Of a stretch of 64,000 nt of DNA, positions 49,966 to 62,399 are shown one piece after another. The position numbers and the translations under genes are program-made. The notes under the pieces are model-generated. The model did not search any database, was not told the origin of the DNA, and was given only the letters and a program-made list of their open reading frames with translations. Where the stretch lies: the NCBI RefSeq assembly GCF_014648175.1, contig NZ_BMQP01000037.1, forward strand, positions 1 through 64,000, written 5' to 3'. This DNA comes from Planobispora rosea. GTDB taxonomy: Bacteria > Actinomycetota > Actinomycetes > Streptosporangiales > Streptosporangiaceae. Each line of letters opens with the position of its first letter. Position 1 is the first letter of the stretch.

Positions 49966-50271
49966 GCCCGTCCCGGACAGGATGTCCTCCAGCTCGTCCG
50001 CGCCGTAGCCGTCGTCGTAGTGAGCCTCGTCGGGCGTACGGCTCCGCTGCGCCGTGGCCGCCCCGGCCTCGCCGATCACCGCCGATCACCGCTGACAGCC
50101 TCGCCGGAACGTCGTCCGTCATCCGTCATCGCCAGAGAAGCAGGGACCTTGTCTTATCGGTCCCGGACGACAGTCCGCGGTACTTGACGAGCCCACGGCA
50201 TGCATGTAGAAAACCAAAAGGTTATATAACTAGGCGGTTGAAATGTGTGGGCAGGAGAAGAGAGGCATGTC
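49966..50271. other. Intergenic region upstream of the VOC gene
   Basis: 306 bases. 50000-50100 reads like coding sequence on the minus strand (HYDDGYGADELEDILSG) but has no matching stop or ribosome site; from about 50195 the DNA is AT-rich with the palindrome at 50221-50230. No gene is reported. Confidence 0.35.
50221..50230. promoter_or_regulatory. AT-rich palindrome before the VOC gene
   Basis: GTTATATAAC is a perfect 10-bp palindrome in an AT island 42 bases upstream of the ATG at 50272; possible operator and -10 region. Confidence 0.35.
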
Positions 50272-50685
50272 ATGAACTGGACGCTGGAAGTGGTCGTGGT
50301 CCCGGTCGCGGACGTGGATCGGGCCAGGGCCTTCTACGCCGATCGGCTCGGCTTCGCGGTGGACCACGACACCGAGGTCAGCGAGGACATGCGCATCGTC
50401 CAGCTGACCCCGCGGGGATCGGGCTGCTCGATCGTGGTGGGGAAGGGGCTCTCGCAGATGAAGCCCGGTTCCCTGCAGGGCCTGCAACTGGTGGTCTCCG
50501 ACCTGCGCGCGGCGCGCGCCCAGCTCGTCGAGCGGGGAGTGGAGGTCGGCGAGATCCAGATCGTCGGTCCGTCGGGCCTCCGCCCCGCCGAAGAGGGGGA
50601 CGACCTCAACAACCAGGGGTTCGTCTTCTTCAGCGACCCGGACGGCAACGGCTGGGCCGTCCAGCAGATCACCGCCCGCGGCTGA
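50272..50685 (+). CDS. VOC/glyoxalase-superfamily protein
   Basis: A 137-residue vicinal-oxygen-chelate protein with paired beta-alpha-beta-beta-beta modules (LEVVVVPVADVDRARAFYAD, IVQLTPRGSGCSIVVGKG, LQLVVSDLRAARAQLVERGV, GFVFFSDPDGNGWAVQQI). AGAGAGG precedes the ATG. Metal ligands cannot be fixed. Downstream is a 17-bp tandem repeat. Confidence 0.88.
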   Translation: MNWTLEVVVVPVADVDRARAFYADRLGFAVDHDTEVSEDMRIVQLTPRGSGCSIVVGKGLSQMKPGSLQGLQLVVSDLRAARAQLVERGVEVGEIQIVGPSGLRPAEEGDDLNNQGFVFFSDPDGNGWAVQQITARG

Positions 50686-50707
50686 CGGGGGGTGGCCGAT
50701 GGTCCCT

Positions 50708-50775
50708 CCGGTCAGCGGCACCTTCCGGTCGACGGCACCTTCCGGTCGACGGCACTGTCCGGTCAACGGCCTCCC
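50708..50775. repeat. Four tandem copies of a 17-bp repeat
   Basis: Units begin at 50708, 50725, 50742 and 50759, with consensus CCGGTCGACGGCACCTT; copies 1-3 differ by one to three bases and copy 4 is degenerate. It lies in the convergent gap between the VOC and DJ-1/PfpI genes. Confidence 0.8.
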
Positions 50776-50805
50776 CGGCCGCCGGGCCCTGTCGCGGGGC
50801 CGGGA

Positions 50806-51411
50806 TCAGCCGGGGAGGGGCTCGTCGGCGAGGTAGGGCGGCGCGGGCTCGTACTGGATGGCACGGCGCACCGCGCGGGCGTGGTCGCGCCCGTGGAGCC
50901 GGCCGACCAGCCACAGGGCCATGTCGATCCCGGCGGACACCCCCTGGCTGGTGACCAGGTTGCCGTCGACGACGTACCGGGCGTCGCGGACCACGGTGAT
51001 GTCGCCCCGGGCCTGGAGCGCGTCCTGGAAGGCGTGGTGGGTGGCCACCCGGCGGCCGCGCGCCGGGCCCGCCTCGTGCAGCAGCAGCGCGCCGGTGCAC
51101 ACGCCGGTGACCCAGCCGGCGGCGGCGGAGGTCTTGGTGATCCAGTCGACCAGTGCGGGGTTGGACACCTCGCGCCGGGTGCCGCTGCCGCCGGGGACCA
51201 GCAGCACGTCCAGCGGCGGATGGTCGTCCATGGTGTGGTCGGGCAGCACCCGCATGCCCTTGTTGCACCGTACGGCCTCGTCCCGCTCGGCGATGAGGAC
51301 CGACGCGTCGGCGCCGCCGCGCAGCACGGACGAGACGGTGAACACCTCCCACGGCCCGACGAAGTCCAGCTCCTCCACACCCTCGAAGAGCAGCAATCCG
51401 TAGGTCGTCAT
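50806..51411 (-). CDS. DJ-1/PfpI-family protein
   Basis: A 201-residue class-I glutamine-amidotransferase-like protein. YGLLLFEGVEELDFVGPWEV gives the conserved Glu, and the nucleophile elbow GVCTGALLLHEAG gives the Cys, followed by ATHHAFQDAL. This subgroup includes isonitrile hydratases and GATase1-type sensor domains without a DNA-binding tail. AAGGAGAAAGC lies before the ATG at 51411. Confidence 0.88.
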   Translation of the reverse strand: MTTYGLLLFEGVEELDFVGPWEVFTVSSVLRGGADASVLIAERDEAVRCNKGMRVLPDHTMDDHPPLDVLLVPGGSGTRREVSNPALVDWITKTSAAAGWVTGVCTGALLLHEAGPARGRRVATHHAFQDALQARGDITVVRDARYVVDGNLVTSQGVSAGIDMALWLVGRLHGRDHARAVRRAIQYEPAPPYLADEPLPG

Positions 51412-51618
51412 GCTTTCTCCTTGATCGATGGGAATGTCCCGTTGTCTTTTTCATGATCGCTGCTACCCGCGCGCTGCGTAACCGCTGCGCACGGTAAATA
51501 TGGCGAGAATCTCGGGGAATCTGCGGAAATTCACGTCAATGCCGCAGGAAATCGAGGCGGAGCGGAGAATCCGGCGGGGACGGGCGGCGCGGGCCGTTCC
51601 CTTGGTATCGTCGAATTC

Positions 51619-51695
51619 CAGGCCGAGAGGCGCTGCAACGGGCTCCGACCCGCCACGCTCGGCCTGGCGCATGTTCGACAAGGGCGCCTCCGGAC
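51619..51695 (+). promoter_or_regulatory. S-adenosylhomocysteine (SAH) riboswitch of metH
   Basis: The fold matches the SAH riboswitch consensus: P1 GGCCGAG (51621-51627) with CTCGGCC (51658-51664), the loop core GCGCTGCAACGG, a small hairpin CGGG/CCCG (51639-51652), and the pseudoknot GAGGCGC (51627-51633) with GCGCCTC (51684-51690). CCTCCG (51687-51692) can also pair with CGGAGG (51698-51703), which is the ribosome site of metH. Pseudoknot formation on SAH binding would free the site, giving an ON switch. Confidence 0.85.
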
Positions 51696-51711
51696 AACGG
51701 AGGTGACCTGA

Positions 51712-55410
<3,699 letters not shown>

Positions 55411-55440
55411 GACCGCGTCCTCGCCGGGTAAGAGGGCTCC

Positions 55441-56283
55441 GTGAACGTATCGGTGCGTATCGCCCACTGCAGTGATGACACGGCATCGCTGACGGTGAGC
55501 GGTGAGATGGATTCCTCCAACTGCGAGCTGGTGGAGTCCATCCTGGATTCCCTCGTCTCGCGAGGGGCCCGGTACATCACGGTCGACGCTTCCGAGTTGC
55601 GTTTCTGCGACGTCGCGGGGGCGTACATGCTGGCCCGGATCCACCGGCGGCTGCGCGTCGCCGGCGGCGAGCTGGTCGTCACCGCTCCCGAGGCCGTGAC
55701 GGGGATGTTCGACGCGCTGAAGGCCGCCGGAGGCCCGGAGCGCGGTCCGGAGACCGTCCCGGGACTCAGTCCGGGACTCGGCCCGGAATCTCCCGCCCAG
55801 GCGGGGGAGCGCGGGCGGGGCGCCGTGCCCGGCGCCCCGCGCGTGCGCCGGCGGCACCTTCCGGTCCCGCGCCGTTTCGGGAGCGGCCGTTCAGGCCGTA
55901 CGGGCGCCGCGGAGCGCCGCCGTTCCGCCGCCCCTCCCTCGACGTCCCCCGTGTCCCCCGTGCCCCCCGTGTCCCCCGTGTTCCCTGTATCCCCTGTGTC
56001 CTCCGCGGTCCCGCAGGCGGCTCCGCACCCCGCCCTGGAGCGAGCCGCGCGGCTCAGGCGAGAGACGGCCGCGCAGCTGGAGATCCTGCTCCTCCGCGCG
56101 GCCAGGACCTGCACGGCCCTGGCCGAGGTCCACGAGCGCCTGGCCTCCTGCCACGCCACGCTCGCGGCGCGGGTCACGCCCCGGGAGAAGTCCCGGCTGA
56201 AGTGCGACGACCGGTTCCACCGGATGGAGGCGGAGCGGCTACGCGTGCGCGCCCTCCGCTTCACCGGCGGGGGCGACGGGTAA
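55441..56283 (+). CDS. STAS-domain protein with repeat linker and helical tail
   Basis: A 280-residue protein. Residues about 3-100 are a STAS domain (SLTVSGEMDSSNCELVESIL, ASELRFCDVAGAYMLARIHR), but the phosphorylatable Ser of anti-sigma antagonists is Val here (CDVAG instead of DSxG). A 90-residue Pro/Arg/Ser linker contains SPVSPVPPVSPVFPVSPVSS, and the last 75 residues are a charged amphipathic helix. It precedes the GAF kinase gene and may be part of a sigma-factor or stress-signalling pathway without phospho-control. Start is a GTG after AGAGGG. Confidence 0.78.
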   Translation: MNVSVRIAHCSDDTASLTVSGEMDSSNCELVESILDSLVSRGARYITVDASELRFCDVAGAYMLARIHRRLRVAGGELVVTAPEAVTGMFDALKAAGGPERGPETVPGLSPGLGPESPAQAGERGRGAVPGAPRVRRRHLPVPRRFGSGRSGRTGAAERRRSAAPPSTSPVSPVPPVSPVFPVSPVSSAVPQAAPHPALERAARLRRETAAQLEILLLRAARTCTALAEVHERLASCHATLAARVTPREKSRLKCDDRFHRMEAERLRVRALRFTGGGDG

Positions 56284-56468
56284 GGCGTTCCCGGGCGAAC
56301 CCGCCGATGCGGCGTGGCAGGGCTGGTATCCAGCCTCCCTCGACTGCGTCAAAAAGCCGAAGGTTTCTTGACGCAGCGGCTCGTGCCTGTGCCACCCGGC
56401 CGGGTAGGGGGTCTGTCTGGGACGTTTGTCGGAGCAGGCATCGACAGGGAGCCGGAGGTGAGAAGGTC

Positions 56469-56543
56469 ATGTTCAGCGCGCTGGTGGTCATGGAGGGTCA
56501 TACGATCTCGATGCCGCTCCCTCCGGCAGGACTGGGGCGGTGA
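56469..56543 (+). CDS. 24-residue small ORF coupled to the GAF kinase
   Basis: ATG 56469 is preceded by a strong ribosome site (GGAGGTGAG). The peptide is MFSALVVMEGHTISMPLPPA-GLGR and its stop overlaps the GTG of the kinase (GTGA), so kinase translation is probably coupled to it. It may be only a translation-enabling leader. Not known as a protein. Confidence 0.5.
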   Translation: MFSALVVMEGHTISMPLPPAGLGR

Positions 56544-57862
56544 ATGCCGCGCGGCGGCCGTCACCGCGCCCCGGTGGCGAGGATCGCGGGCACACCCCGG
56601 CATCCGTCATCGACAGGACGGACCGGTTCCCGGTCCCGGCCGACGAATCCGACCGGCTGCGGGAACTGGCGGAGCTGGAGGCCGTCGAAGCCCCGCTGGA
56701 GTCGGTCCTGACGGCGATCGCCGAACTGGCCGCGCGCGTCTGCCGGACTCCGGTGGCGCTGGTCAACCTGATCGGGAAGAACACCCAGCATCTCAAGGGC
56801 CGCACCGGGATGCACTCCGACGTCATGGACCGCCGAGTGGCGTTCTGCCCGTACGTGATCTACGGCCGGGAGCCGATGGAGGTCCCCGACGCACGCGCCG
56901 ATCCGCGCTTCCGCGACGATCCCCTGGTCAGCGGTGAGCCGGGCGTGCGTTTCTACTCCGGCGCGCCGTTGATCAGCCATGCCGGGCACATCCTGGGCAC
57001 GGTGTGCGTGATGGACCGCCGGCCGCGCAGGCTGGGCCCCGAGCAGCGAGGCGCCCTGATCGCGCTGGCCGCCTGCGCGGTCGCCGTGGTGGAGTGCCAC
57101 CACCATGATCGTCGGAACGATCAGATGGCCCGGGAACGGGAGCAGGTGCAGGACCTCAAGCAGCTGTTCCTGCGCAGCATCAACCACGAGCTGCGCACCC
57201 CGCTGACCTCGATCCGCTCCTATCTGCAGCTCCTCCAGGACGACGAGACCGAGCTGGACCAGATCACCGAGCGGCGGTTCCTGGAGGTGATCGAGCGCAA
57301 CAGCGACCGGCTGCTGGAGCGGCTGGACGAGCTGCTGCTGCTGGCCAGCCTCAGCGCGCAGACCGTCGCCTTCATCGCCGGGCCGGTCGACCTGGCCGCG
57401 CTGCTGTCCGCGCTGGTGGCCGAGGCCGAGGCCAAGTCCCGGCCCAAGAACCAGACCCTGACCCTGGACGCGCCGCGGCCGGTCATGGCCTGGGCCGACG
57501 CCGGACGGTTGCGGCCCGCGCTGACGCACCTGATCGACAACGCGATCAAGTTCACTCCCAACGGGGGCCGGATCGACGTCGCCGTCACCGGCGATCCGGT
57601 GCCGACGGCGGAGATCCACGACACCGGGATCGGCATCGGCACGGACGATGTCGGGCGGGTCTTCGAGGACTTCTACCGCACGCCCGAGGCCGAGGCCGGG
57701 GCGATCGACGGGATCGGGGTGGGCCTGTCCATCGTCAAGCGGGTCATCGCCCTGCACGGCGGTGACGTACGGCTGACCAGCGGAGTGGGCGAGGGCACCT
57801 GCGTCCGTATCACCCTGCCGTCCCCGCTGGCCGCGGGAGGCACGCCACTCGGCGACAGATGA
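56540..57862 (+). CDS. GAF-domain sensor histidine kinase
   Basis: A 440-residue soluble kinase. The GAF domain (about 45-190) is of the phytochrome/redox type without a bilin Cys (ALVNLIGKNTQHLKGRTGMH, FYSGAPLISHAGHILGTVCV), with RVAFCPYVIYG. The HisKA domain follows (FLRSINHELRTPLTSIRSYL), then HATPase_c with LTHLIDNAIKFTPNGG, IHDTGIGIG and GIGVGLSIVKRVIALHGG. A CHHH... cluster precedes the coiled coil. No response regulator is nearby. Start GTG overlaps the preceding small ORF. Confidence 0.9.
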   Translation: MNAARRPSPRPGGEDRGHTPASVIDRTDRFPVPADESDRLRELAELEAVEAPLESVLTAIAELAARVCRTPVALVNLIGKNTQHLKGRTGMHSDVMDRRVAFCPYVIYGREPMEVPDARADPRFRDDPLVSGEPGVRFYSGAPLISHAGHILGTVCVMDRRPRRLGPEQRGALIALAACAVAVVECHHHDRRNDQMAREREQVQDLKQLFLRSINHELRTPLTSIRSYLQLLQDDETELDQITERRFLEVIERNSDRLLERLDELLLLASLSAQTVAFIAGPVDLAALLSALVAEAEAKSRPKNQTLTLDAPRPVMAWADAGRLRPALTHLIDNAIKFTPNGGRIDVAVTGDPVPTAEIHDTGIGIGTDDVGRVFEDFYRTPEAEAGAIDGIGVGLSIVKRVIALHGGDVRLTSGVGEGTCVRITLPSPLAAGGTPLGDR

Positions 57863-57894
57863 GCCTTCCCGGAATCCGGGCCACCGCCTCCAAA

Positions 57895-57917
57895 AAAAGT
57901 AACCAAGTGGTAGGTTT
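57895..57917 (+). promoter_or_regulatory. TetR-type operator before the GH1 gene
   Basis: A 23-bp palindrome (core TAACCAAGTGGTAGG) that matches the site at 62400-62422 in 21 of 23 positions, 53 bases upstream of the GH1 start. Confidence 0.7.
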
Positions 57918-57969
57918 TCTGCCAGTCCTCGCGGTGATCTGTGCGTCGAGGTGGACAAGGGGAGGCGGT

Positions 57970-59193
57970 ATGGAGCTCTCGTTCCCGGAGGGTTTTCTGT
58001 GGGGGGCGGCGGGCAGCGCGCACCAGATCGAGGGGAACAACGTCGCCAGCGACCTGTGGGCGATGGAGAACCGTCCCGGCAGCGTCATGCCCGAACGCAG
58101 CGGAGACGCCTGCGACAGCTACCACCGCTGGGGCGAGGACCTCGACATCGTCCGGGGTCTGGGCCTGACCGCCTACCGCTTCAGCATCGAGTGGGCACGG
58201 GTGGAGCCCGCGGAGGGCCAGGTCTCCCTGGCGGCGCTGGCGCACTACCGCCGCATGATCGAGGGGTGCCTGGAGCGCGGCCTCACCCCGGTGGTGACGT
58301 TGCACCACTTCACCAGCCCGCTCTGGTTCCAGCTGGCGGGCGGGTGGTCGTCCGCCGAGGCGGTCGCGCGGTTCCGCCGCTACGTGCGCGCCGTACTGCC
58401 GATCCTGGACGGGGTCGAGTGGGTCTGCACCGTCAACGAGCCCAACATGCTCGCGATGGTCGCCGCCATCATGAAGCGGGGCGAGCGAGGGGAGCACGGG
58501 GAGCACGGGGAGAGCGTCGCCGGCGCGCTGCCCCCTCCCGACCAGGAGATGGCCGACGCCCTGGCCGCCGCGCACCGTGCCGCCCGCGAGGAACTCGGCG
58601 CGGCCGGTCTGAGGTCCGGCTGGACGGTCGCCAACCAGAACTTCGAGGCGGACCCCGGCGCGGAGGCGGAGCGCGACGCCTGGGCGTGGCCGCGCGAGGA
58701 CCAGTTCCTGGACGTCGCGGCGGCCGACGACTTCATCGGTGTGCAGGCGTACACGCGCGTGCGGATCGGGCGGCGGGGCGCGCTGCCGGTGCCGGACGGC
58801 GCCCGCCGCACCCTCATGGGATGGGAGTTCTACCCGGCGGCGCTGGGCGACGCCGTACGGTACACGGCGGCGCGGCTGCCGGGCGTGCCGATCCTCGTGA
58901 CGGAGAACGGCATCGCGACGGCGGACGACGCCGAGCGCGTCGAGTACACGCGCGGCGCCCTGGCCGGACTGCACGGCGCCATCGCCGACGGGATCGACGT
59001 GCGCGGATACCTGCACTGGTCGTTGCTGGACAACTACGAGTGGGGCTCCTACCGGCCGACCTTCGGGCTGGTCGCGGTGGACCGGGAGACGTTCGCGCGG
59101 ACGGTCAAGCCGAGCGCCCGCTGGCTGGGCGCGATCGCCCGGACCGGCGTCCTCTCCGCCGGGGCGGTCCACGAGGAGCTGTCCCCCGCCTGA
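57970..59193 (+). CDS. GH1 beta-glucosidase
   Basis: A 407-residue cytoplasmic GH1 enzyme. Catalytic residues: acid/base Glu in CTVNEPNMLA (about 156) and nucleophile Glu in LVTENGIA (about 312). The family start FPEGFLWGAAGSAHQIEG is intact. A loop contains an in-frame GERGEHGEHGES repeat. GGGGAGGCGGT precedes the ATG. Together with the GH3 enzyme it would hydrolyse beta-glucosides brought in by the transporter. A TetR-type palindrome upstream puts it under control of the regulator at 61668-62297. Confidence 0.95.
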   Translation: MELSFPEGFLWGAAGSAHQIEGNNVASDLWAMENRPGSVMPERSGDACDSYHRWGEDLDIVRGLGLTAYRFSIEWARVEPAEGQVSLAALAHYRRMIEGCLERGLTPVVTLHHFTSPLWFQLAGGWSSAEAVARFRRYVRAVLPILDGVEWVCTVNEPNMLAMVAAIMKRGERGEHGEHGESVAGALPPPDQEMADALAAAHRAAREELGAAGLRSGWTVANQNFEADPGAEAERDAWAWPREDQFLDVAAADDFIGVQAYTRVRIGRRGALPVPDGARRTLMGWEFYPAALGDAVRYTAARLPGVPILVTENGIATADDAERVEYTRGALAGLHGAIADGIDVRGYLHWSLLDNYEWGSYRPTFGLVAVDRETFARTVKPSARWLGAIARTGVLSAGAVHEELSPA

Positions 59194-59205
59194 TCGGCCC
59201 CCGGA

Positions 59206-59238
59206 GGCGGCCCGGTGACCGCGTGCCACCGGGCCGCC
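59206..59238. terminator. Bidirectional terminator between GH1 and GH3
   Basis: A perfect 12-bp stem (59206-59217 with 59227-59238) and a 9-base loop between two convergent genes. Confidence 0.7.
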
Positions 59239-59250
59239 CCCGGCGTGATG

Positions 59251-61587
59251 TCAGGGGTGGAGCTCCGCGGCGGTGGCGACGAGCCGGTCCACCACCTCGG
59301 GGGTCAGGCCGATGCCGAAGGTGCTGAACTTGATCAGCGGGAAGCCGAGGGCCATGCCGAGCAACGCCGGATCGACCCGGTCGAGGGCGGCCACGGCGGG
59401 CGAGTCGCCGAGGACCTTGCGCAGCGCCGGGGAACCGGCCGGGTGGGCGAGCCACTCGCCCAGGGTGGACATCCCGGTCAGCGGGGCCAGGTAGCCGTCG
59501 CCCGGGGTGGTCAGCCCGGCGCGCAGGCGGATGTCGCGTGAGGAGGCCCCGACCTCGACGGTGAAGGAGCCGGGGTCGATCCTCCAGTCCTTCCGGGAGA
59601 CCGACCACTGCGCGATGTCCCGCCCGGCGAGGGTGAAACGGACCCGCTCCGCGGCGCCCGGCTCCAGCCCCACCTTGGCGAAGCCGCGCAGCTCGTGCCG
59701 GGGGCGGGACGGCCGCTCCTCCTCGAAGGCCACATACAGCTGGACGACCTCGTGCGCGAAGCGCTCGCCGGTGTTGGTGACGGTGACCTCGACGCTCCAC
59801 TCGTTGGCCCCGGTCTCCCGGGCGTCGAGATCGGAGTACTCGAACCGCGAGTAGGTCAGGCCGTGGCCGAAGGGGTAGGCGACGCCGGTGCCGAGCGTGT
59901 CGTGGTGGCGGTAGCCGACGTAGCGGCCCTCGCCGTACACGACGTGGCCGTCGGCGCCGGGGAAGTGCAGGTGGGAGGGGACGTCGGCGAGGCGGTTCGG
60001 GATCGTCTCGGTGAGCCGGCCCGACGGGCTGTGCGCGCCGAACAGCAGGTCGGCCAGGGCGGACCCGCCCGCCTGGCCGAGCAGCCAGCCCTCCAGGATC
60101 GCCGAGGCCGCGTCCTGCCACTCGGCGACCGACACGACCGACCCGTTGGACAGGACGACGACCACCCGCGGGCAGACTTCGGCCACCCTGTGCAGCAGGG
60201 CGACCTGGACGGCGGGCAGGTCGATGGTGGTGCGGTCGTACCCTTCCGACTCCGCGGCGTCCGGCAGGCCCAGGAACAGCAGCGCCACGTCGGCCTCCGC
60301 CGCCGCGGCCACCGCCTCCCGTTCGAGCTCGGCGTCGGGCGCACCGTCCAGGCGGTAGCCCGCGGCGAAGGTCAGGGTGGTGGCCTGTTCACGGGCCTGC
60401 TCACCGGTCCGCCCGGCGACCTGCCCGCCTGCCCGCCCGGCGGCGGAGACCAGGGCGTCCCAGGCGTTGTCCAGGCGGGTGGGCACCACATGGGAGCTGC
60501 CGCCGCCCTGGTAGCGCGGGGTGCGGGCGAGCTCTCCCAGGACGGCGACGCGCCGGTGCGCGGCCGGGTCCAGGGGCAGGACGGGGCCCTCACCCCGCAC
60601 GTCGTCGTTCTTCAGCAGGACCGCCGAGGCGCGGGCCGCCTCGCGGGCGAGTTCGTGGTGGGCGTCGGCGTCCCAGCCGTCGAAGCGCTGCCGGTCCTCC
60701 AGCCGCCGGGCGAGTGCGAGCAGGCGCCCTGCCGCCCGGTCCAGGACCTCCTCGGGCAGGCGTCCGGAGCGCACCGCCTCGACGATCTCCCCGTCGGTCC
60801 CGGTGGGAGGCATCTCCAGGTCGAGGCCCGCCTCCAGCGCCGCCACCCGGTCGTTGACCGCGCCCCAGTCCGACATCACCAGCCCGTCGAAACCCCACTC
60901 CCCGCGCAGCACGTCGGTCAGGAGCCAGCGGTTCTGGCTGGCGTAGACGCCGTTGATCCTGTTGTAGGAGCACATGACCGTGTACGGCCTCGCCTCGCGC
61001 ACGATCCGCTCGAAGGCCGGCAGGTATATCTCGCGCAGCGTCTGCTCGTCGACGTCCGCGCTGACCCGCATGCGGTCGGTCTCCTGGTTGTTGGCCGCGA
61101 AGTGCTTCACGCACGCCCCGACGCCGAGGGACTGGATGCCGGTGACGACGGCCGCGCCCAGCACCCCGGTCAGGTGGGGGTCCTCGGAGAAGTACTCGAA
61201 GTTGCGGCCGCACAGCGGCGAGCGCTTGATGTTGACCCCGGGGCCGAGCACGACGTCGACCCCGAGCGCGGACGCCTCGCGGGCCAGGGCCGTGCCCACC
61301 CGGCGGGCGAGCTCCGGATCCCAGGAGGAGCCGAGGGCGACGGCGGGCGGGAAGCAGGTCGCCGGGAGGCTGTTGTGGATGCCGAGGGCGTCGCCCGTGC
61401 TCTCGGGCTGGCGGCGGATCCCGTGCGGGCCGTCGGACAGGGTGAGGGCGCGCACCGTACCCGGGACGGCCGTGGTGTTCCAGGTGGTGCTCCCGGAGGT
61501 GAGCGAGGCCTTCTCCGTCAGGCTGAGCCCGGAGGTCTCCTCCGGGGCGGGGCGGGGGGCCGATGCCTCACGGCCGTTCTGCGTCAT
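59251..61587 (-). CDS. GH3 beta-glucosidase
   Basis: A 778-residue protein with no signal peptide. The N-terminal TIM barrel has the nucleophile Asp in LVMSDWGAVND (about 237) and KHFAANNQETDR; the C-terminal alpha/beta sandwich follows, then a fibronectin-III-like domain (VEVTVTNTGERFAHEVVQLY). It hydrolyses beta-glucosides or related aryl/oligo-glycosides in the cytoplasm. It runs convergent to GH1, and is 80 bases from the tetR gene in the same direction (tetR upstream), suggesting one operon with it. Confidence 0.95.
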   Translation of the reverse strand: MTQNGREASAPRPAPEETSGLSLTEKASLTSGSTTWNTTAVPGTVRALTLSDGPHGIRRQPESTGDALGIHNSLPATCFPPAVALGSSWDPELARRVGTALAREASALGVDVVLGPGVNIKRSPLCGRNFEYFSEDPHLTGVLGAAVVTGIQSLGVGACVKHFAANNQETDRMRVSADVDEQTLREIYLPAFERIVREARPYTVMCSYNRINGVYASQNRWLLTDVLRGEWGFDGLVMSDWGAVNDRVAALEAGLDLEMPPTGTDGEIVEAVRSGRLPEEVLDRAAGRLLALARRLEDRQRFDGWDADAHHELAREAARASAVLLKNDDVRGEGPVLPLDPAAHRRVAVLGELARTPRYQGGGSSHVVPTRLDNAWDALVSAAGRAGGQVAGRTGEQAREQATTLTFAAGYRLDGAPDAELEREAVAAAAEADVALLFLGLPDAAESEGYDRTTIDLPAVQVALLHRVAEVCPRVVVVLSNGSVVSVAEWQDAASAILEGWLLGQAGGSALADLLFGAHSPSGRLTETIPNRLADVPSHLHFPGADGHVVYGEGRYVGYRHHDTLGTGVAYPFGHGLTYSRFEYSDLDARETGANEWSVEVTVTNTGERFAHEVVQLYVAFEEERPSRPRHELRGFAKVGLEPGAAERVRFTLAGRDIAQWSVSRKDWRIDPGSFTVEVGASSRDIRLRAGLTTPGDGYLAPLTGMSTLGEWLAHPAGSPALRKVLGDSPAVAALDRVDPALLGMALGFPLIKFSTFGIGLTPEVVDRLVATAAELHP

Positions 61588-61667
61588 GCGATCCCTCGTG
61601 CTCGTGCTCGTGCTCGTGTTCGTGGTCGTCGGGGGTCGTCAGGGTCGTCGGAGTCGCCGGGGGGGCG

Positions 61668-62297
61668 TCAGGGGTGGTGGGGCGGGTCCGGTTCGGCGTG
61701 TGCGGGCGGTACGTCCAGGCCCAGCTGGGAGAGGAAGGCGACGACCGACGCGCGCATGTCGACCGCCTCCGGTTCGAGCAGCCACTGGGTCTGCAGGCCG
61801 TCGATCAGCGCGATGAGCTGCTGGGAGACGGCGTCGGGGTCGTGGGGGAGCGGGGGTGAGGCGCGGTTGAACAGTTCGGACAGCAGCCGCGCGCCCTGCC
61901 TGCGCAGCCGCTGGTACCGCTCGACGAAGTACTGGTGCGCGGGGTGGTCCGGGTCGGCGGCCTCGCCGGAGATCTTCACGTAGAGGCCGACCAGTCCGGG
62001 GGTGCGCATGTTCCGCGTGACCTGGTCGACGACGCGGCCCAGCAGGTCGCCGGGGTCGGGGCGGGACATGACCTTGGCGTCGATCTCGTCGCGGCGGCTG
62101 AGCACCTCGATGAGCAGGCTGTCCTTGCCGGGGAAGTGGTGGAGCAACCCGGCGTGCGTCAACCCCGCGTGCGCGGCGATGTCGCGCAGGGAGACGGCGT
62201 GGAAGCCGGAGCGGGAGAAGAGCTCCATGGCGGAGTCGAGGATGCGCGAACGGGTGCGCTCGCCCTTGCGCCCTTGGCGGGGAATCGCTTCGGTCAC
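61668..62297 (-). CDS. TetR-family regulator of the beta-glucoside cluster
   Basis: A 209-residue regulator: helix-turn-helix (ILDSAMELFSRSGFHAVSLR, DIAAHAGLTHAGLLHHFPGK) and an all-helical ligand-binding domain (about 60-205) with LIALIDGLQTQWLLEPEAVD. AAAGG 8 bases before the GTG at 62297 sets the start. It is divergent from the binding-protein gene and lies upstream of the GH3 gene. Two palindromes, at 57895 and 62400, are its likely operators. The ligand may be a glucoside or its phosphorylated form. Confidence 0.88.
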   Translation of the reverse strand: MTEAIPRQGRKGERTRSRILDSAMELFSRSGFHAVSLRDIAAHAGLTHAGLLHHFPGKDSLLIEVLSRRDEIDAKVMSRPDPGDLLGRVVDQVTRNMRTPGLVGLYVKISGEAADPDHPAHQYFVERYQRLRRQGARLLSELFNRASPPLPHDPDAVSQQLIALIDGLQTQWLLEPEAVDMRASVVAFLSQLGLDVPPAHAEPDPPHHP

Positions 62298-62399
62298 CGA
62301 CCGGCCTTTCTGCGGTCCAGGGGATGTCCGCACGGCACGTGGGGTGCTGATCCGTGCCGCGGTACCGCGAGACTAGCCCGGCCCCGGGCGGCTCACATT

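Noticed and set aside
48457..50079. Minus-strand frame opposite pirin, with protein-like HYDDGYGADELEDILSG near its start
   Set aside because: The protein-like part is only about 30 residues, lacks a ribosome site, and the rest is antisense to pirin. Kept as an intergenic note.
51463..51618. A cobalamin riboswitch upstream of metH
   Set aside because: The conserved B12-box was not found; the leader matches the SAH riboswitch instead.
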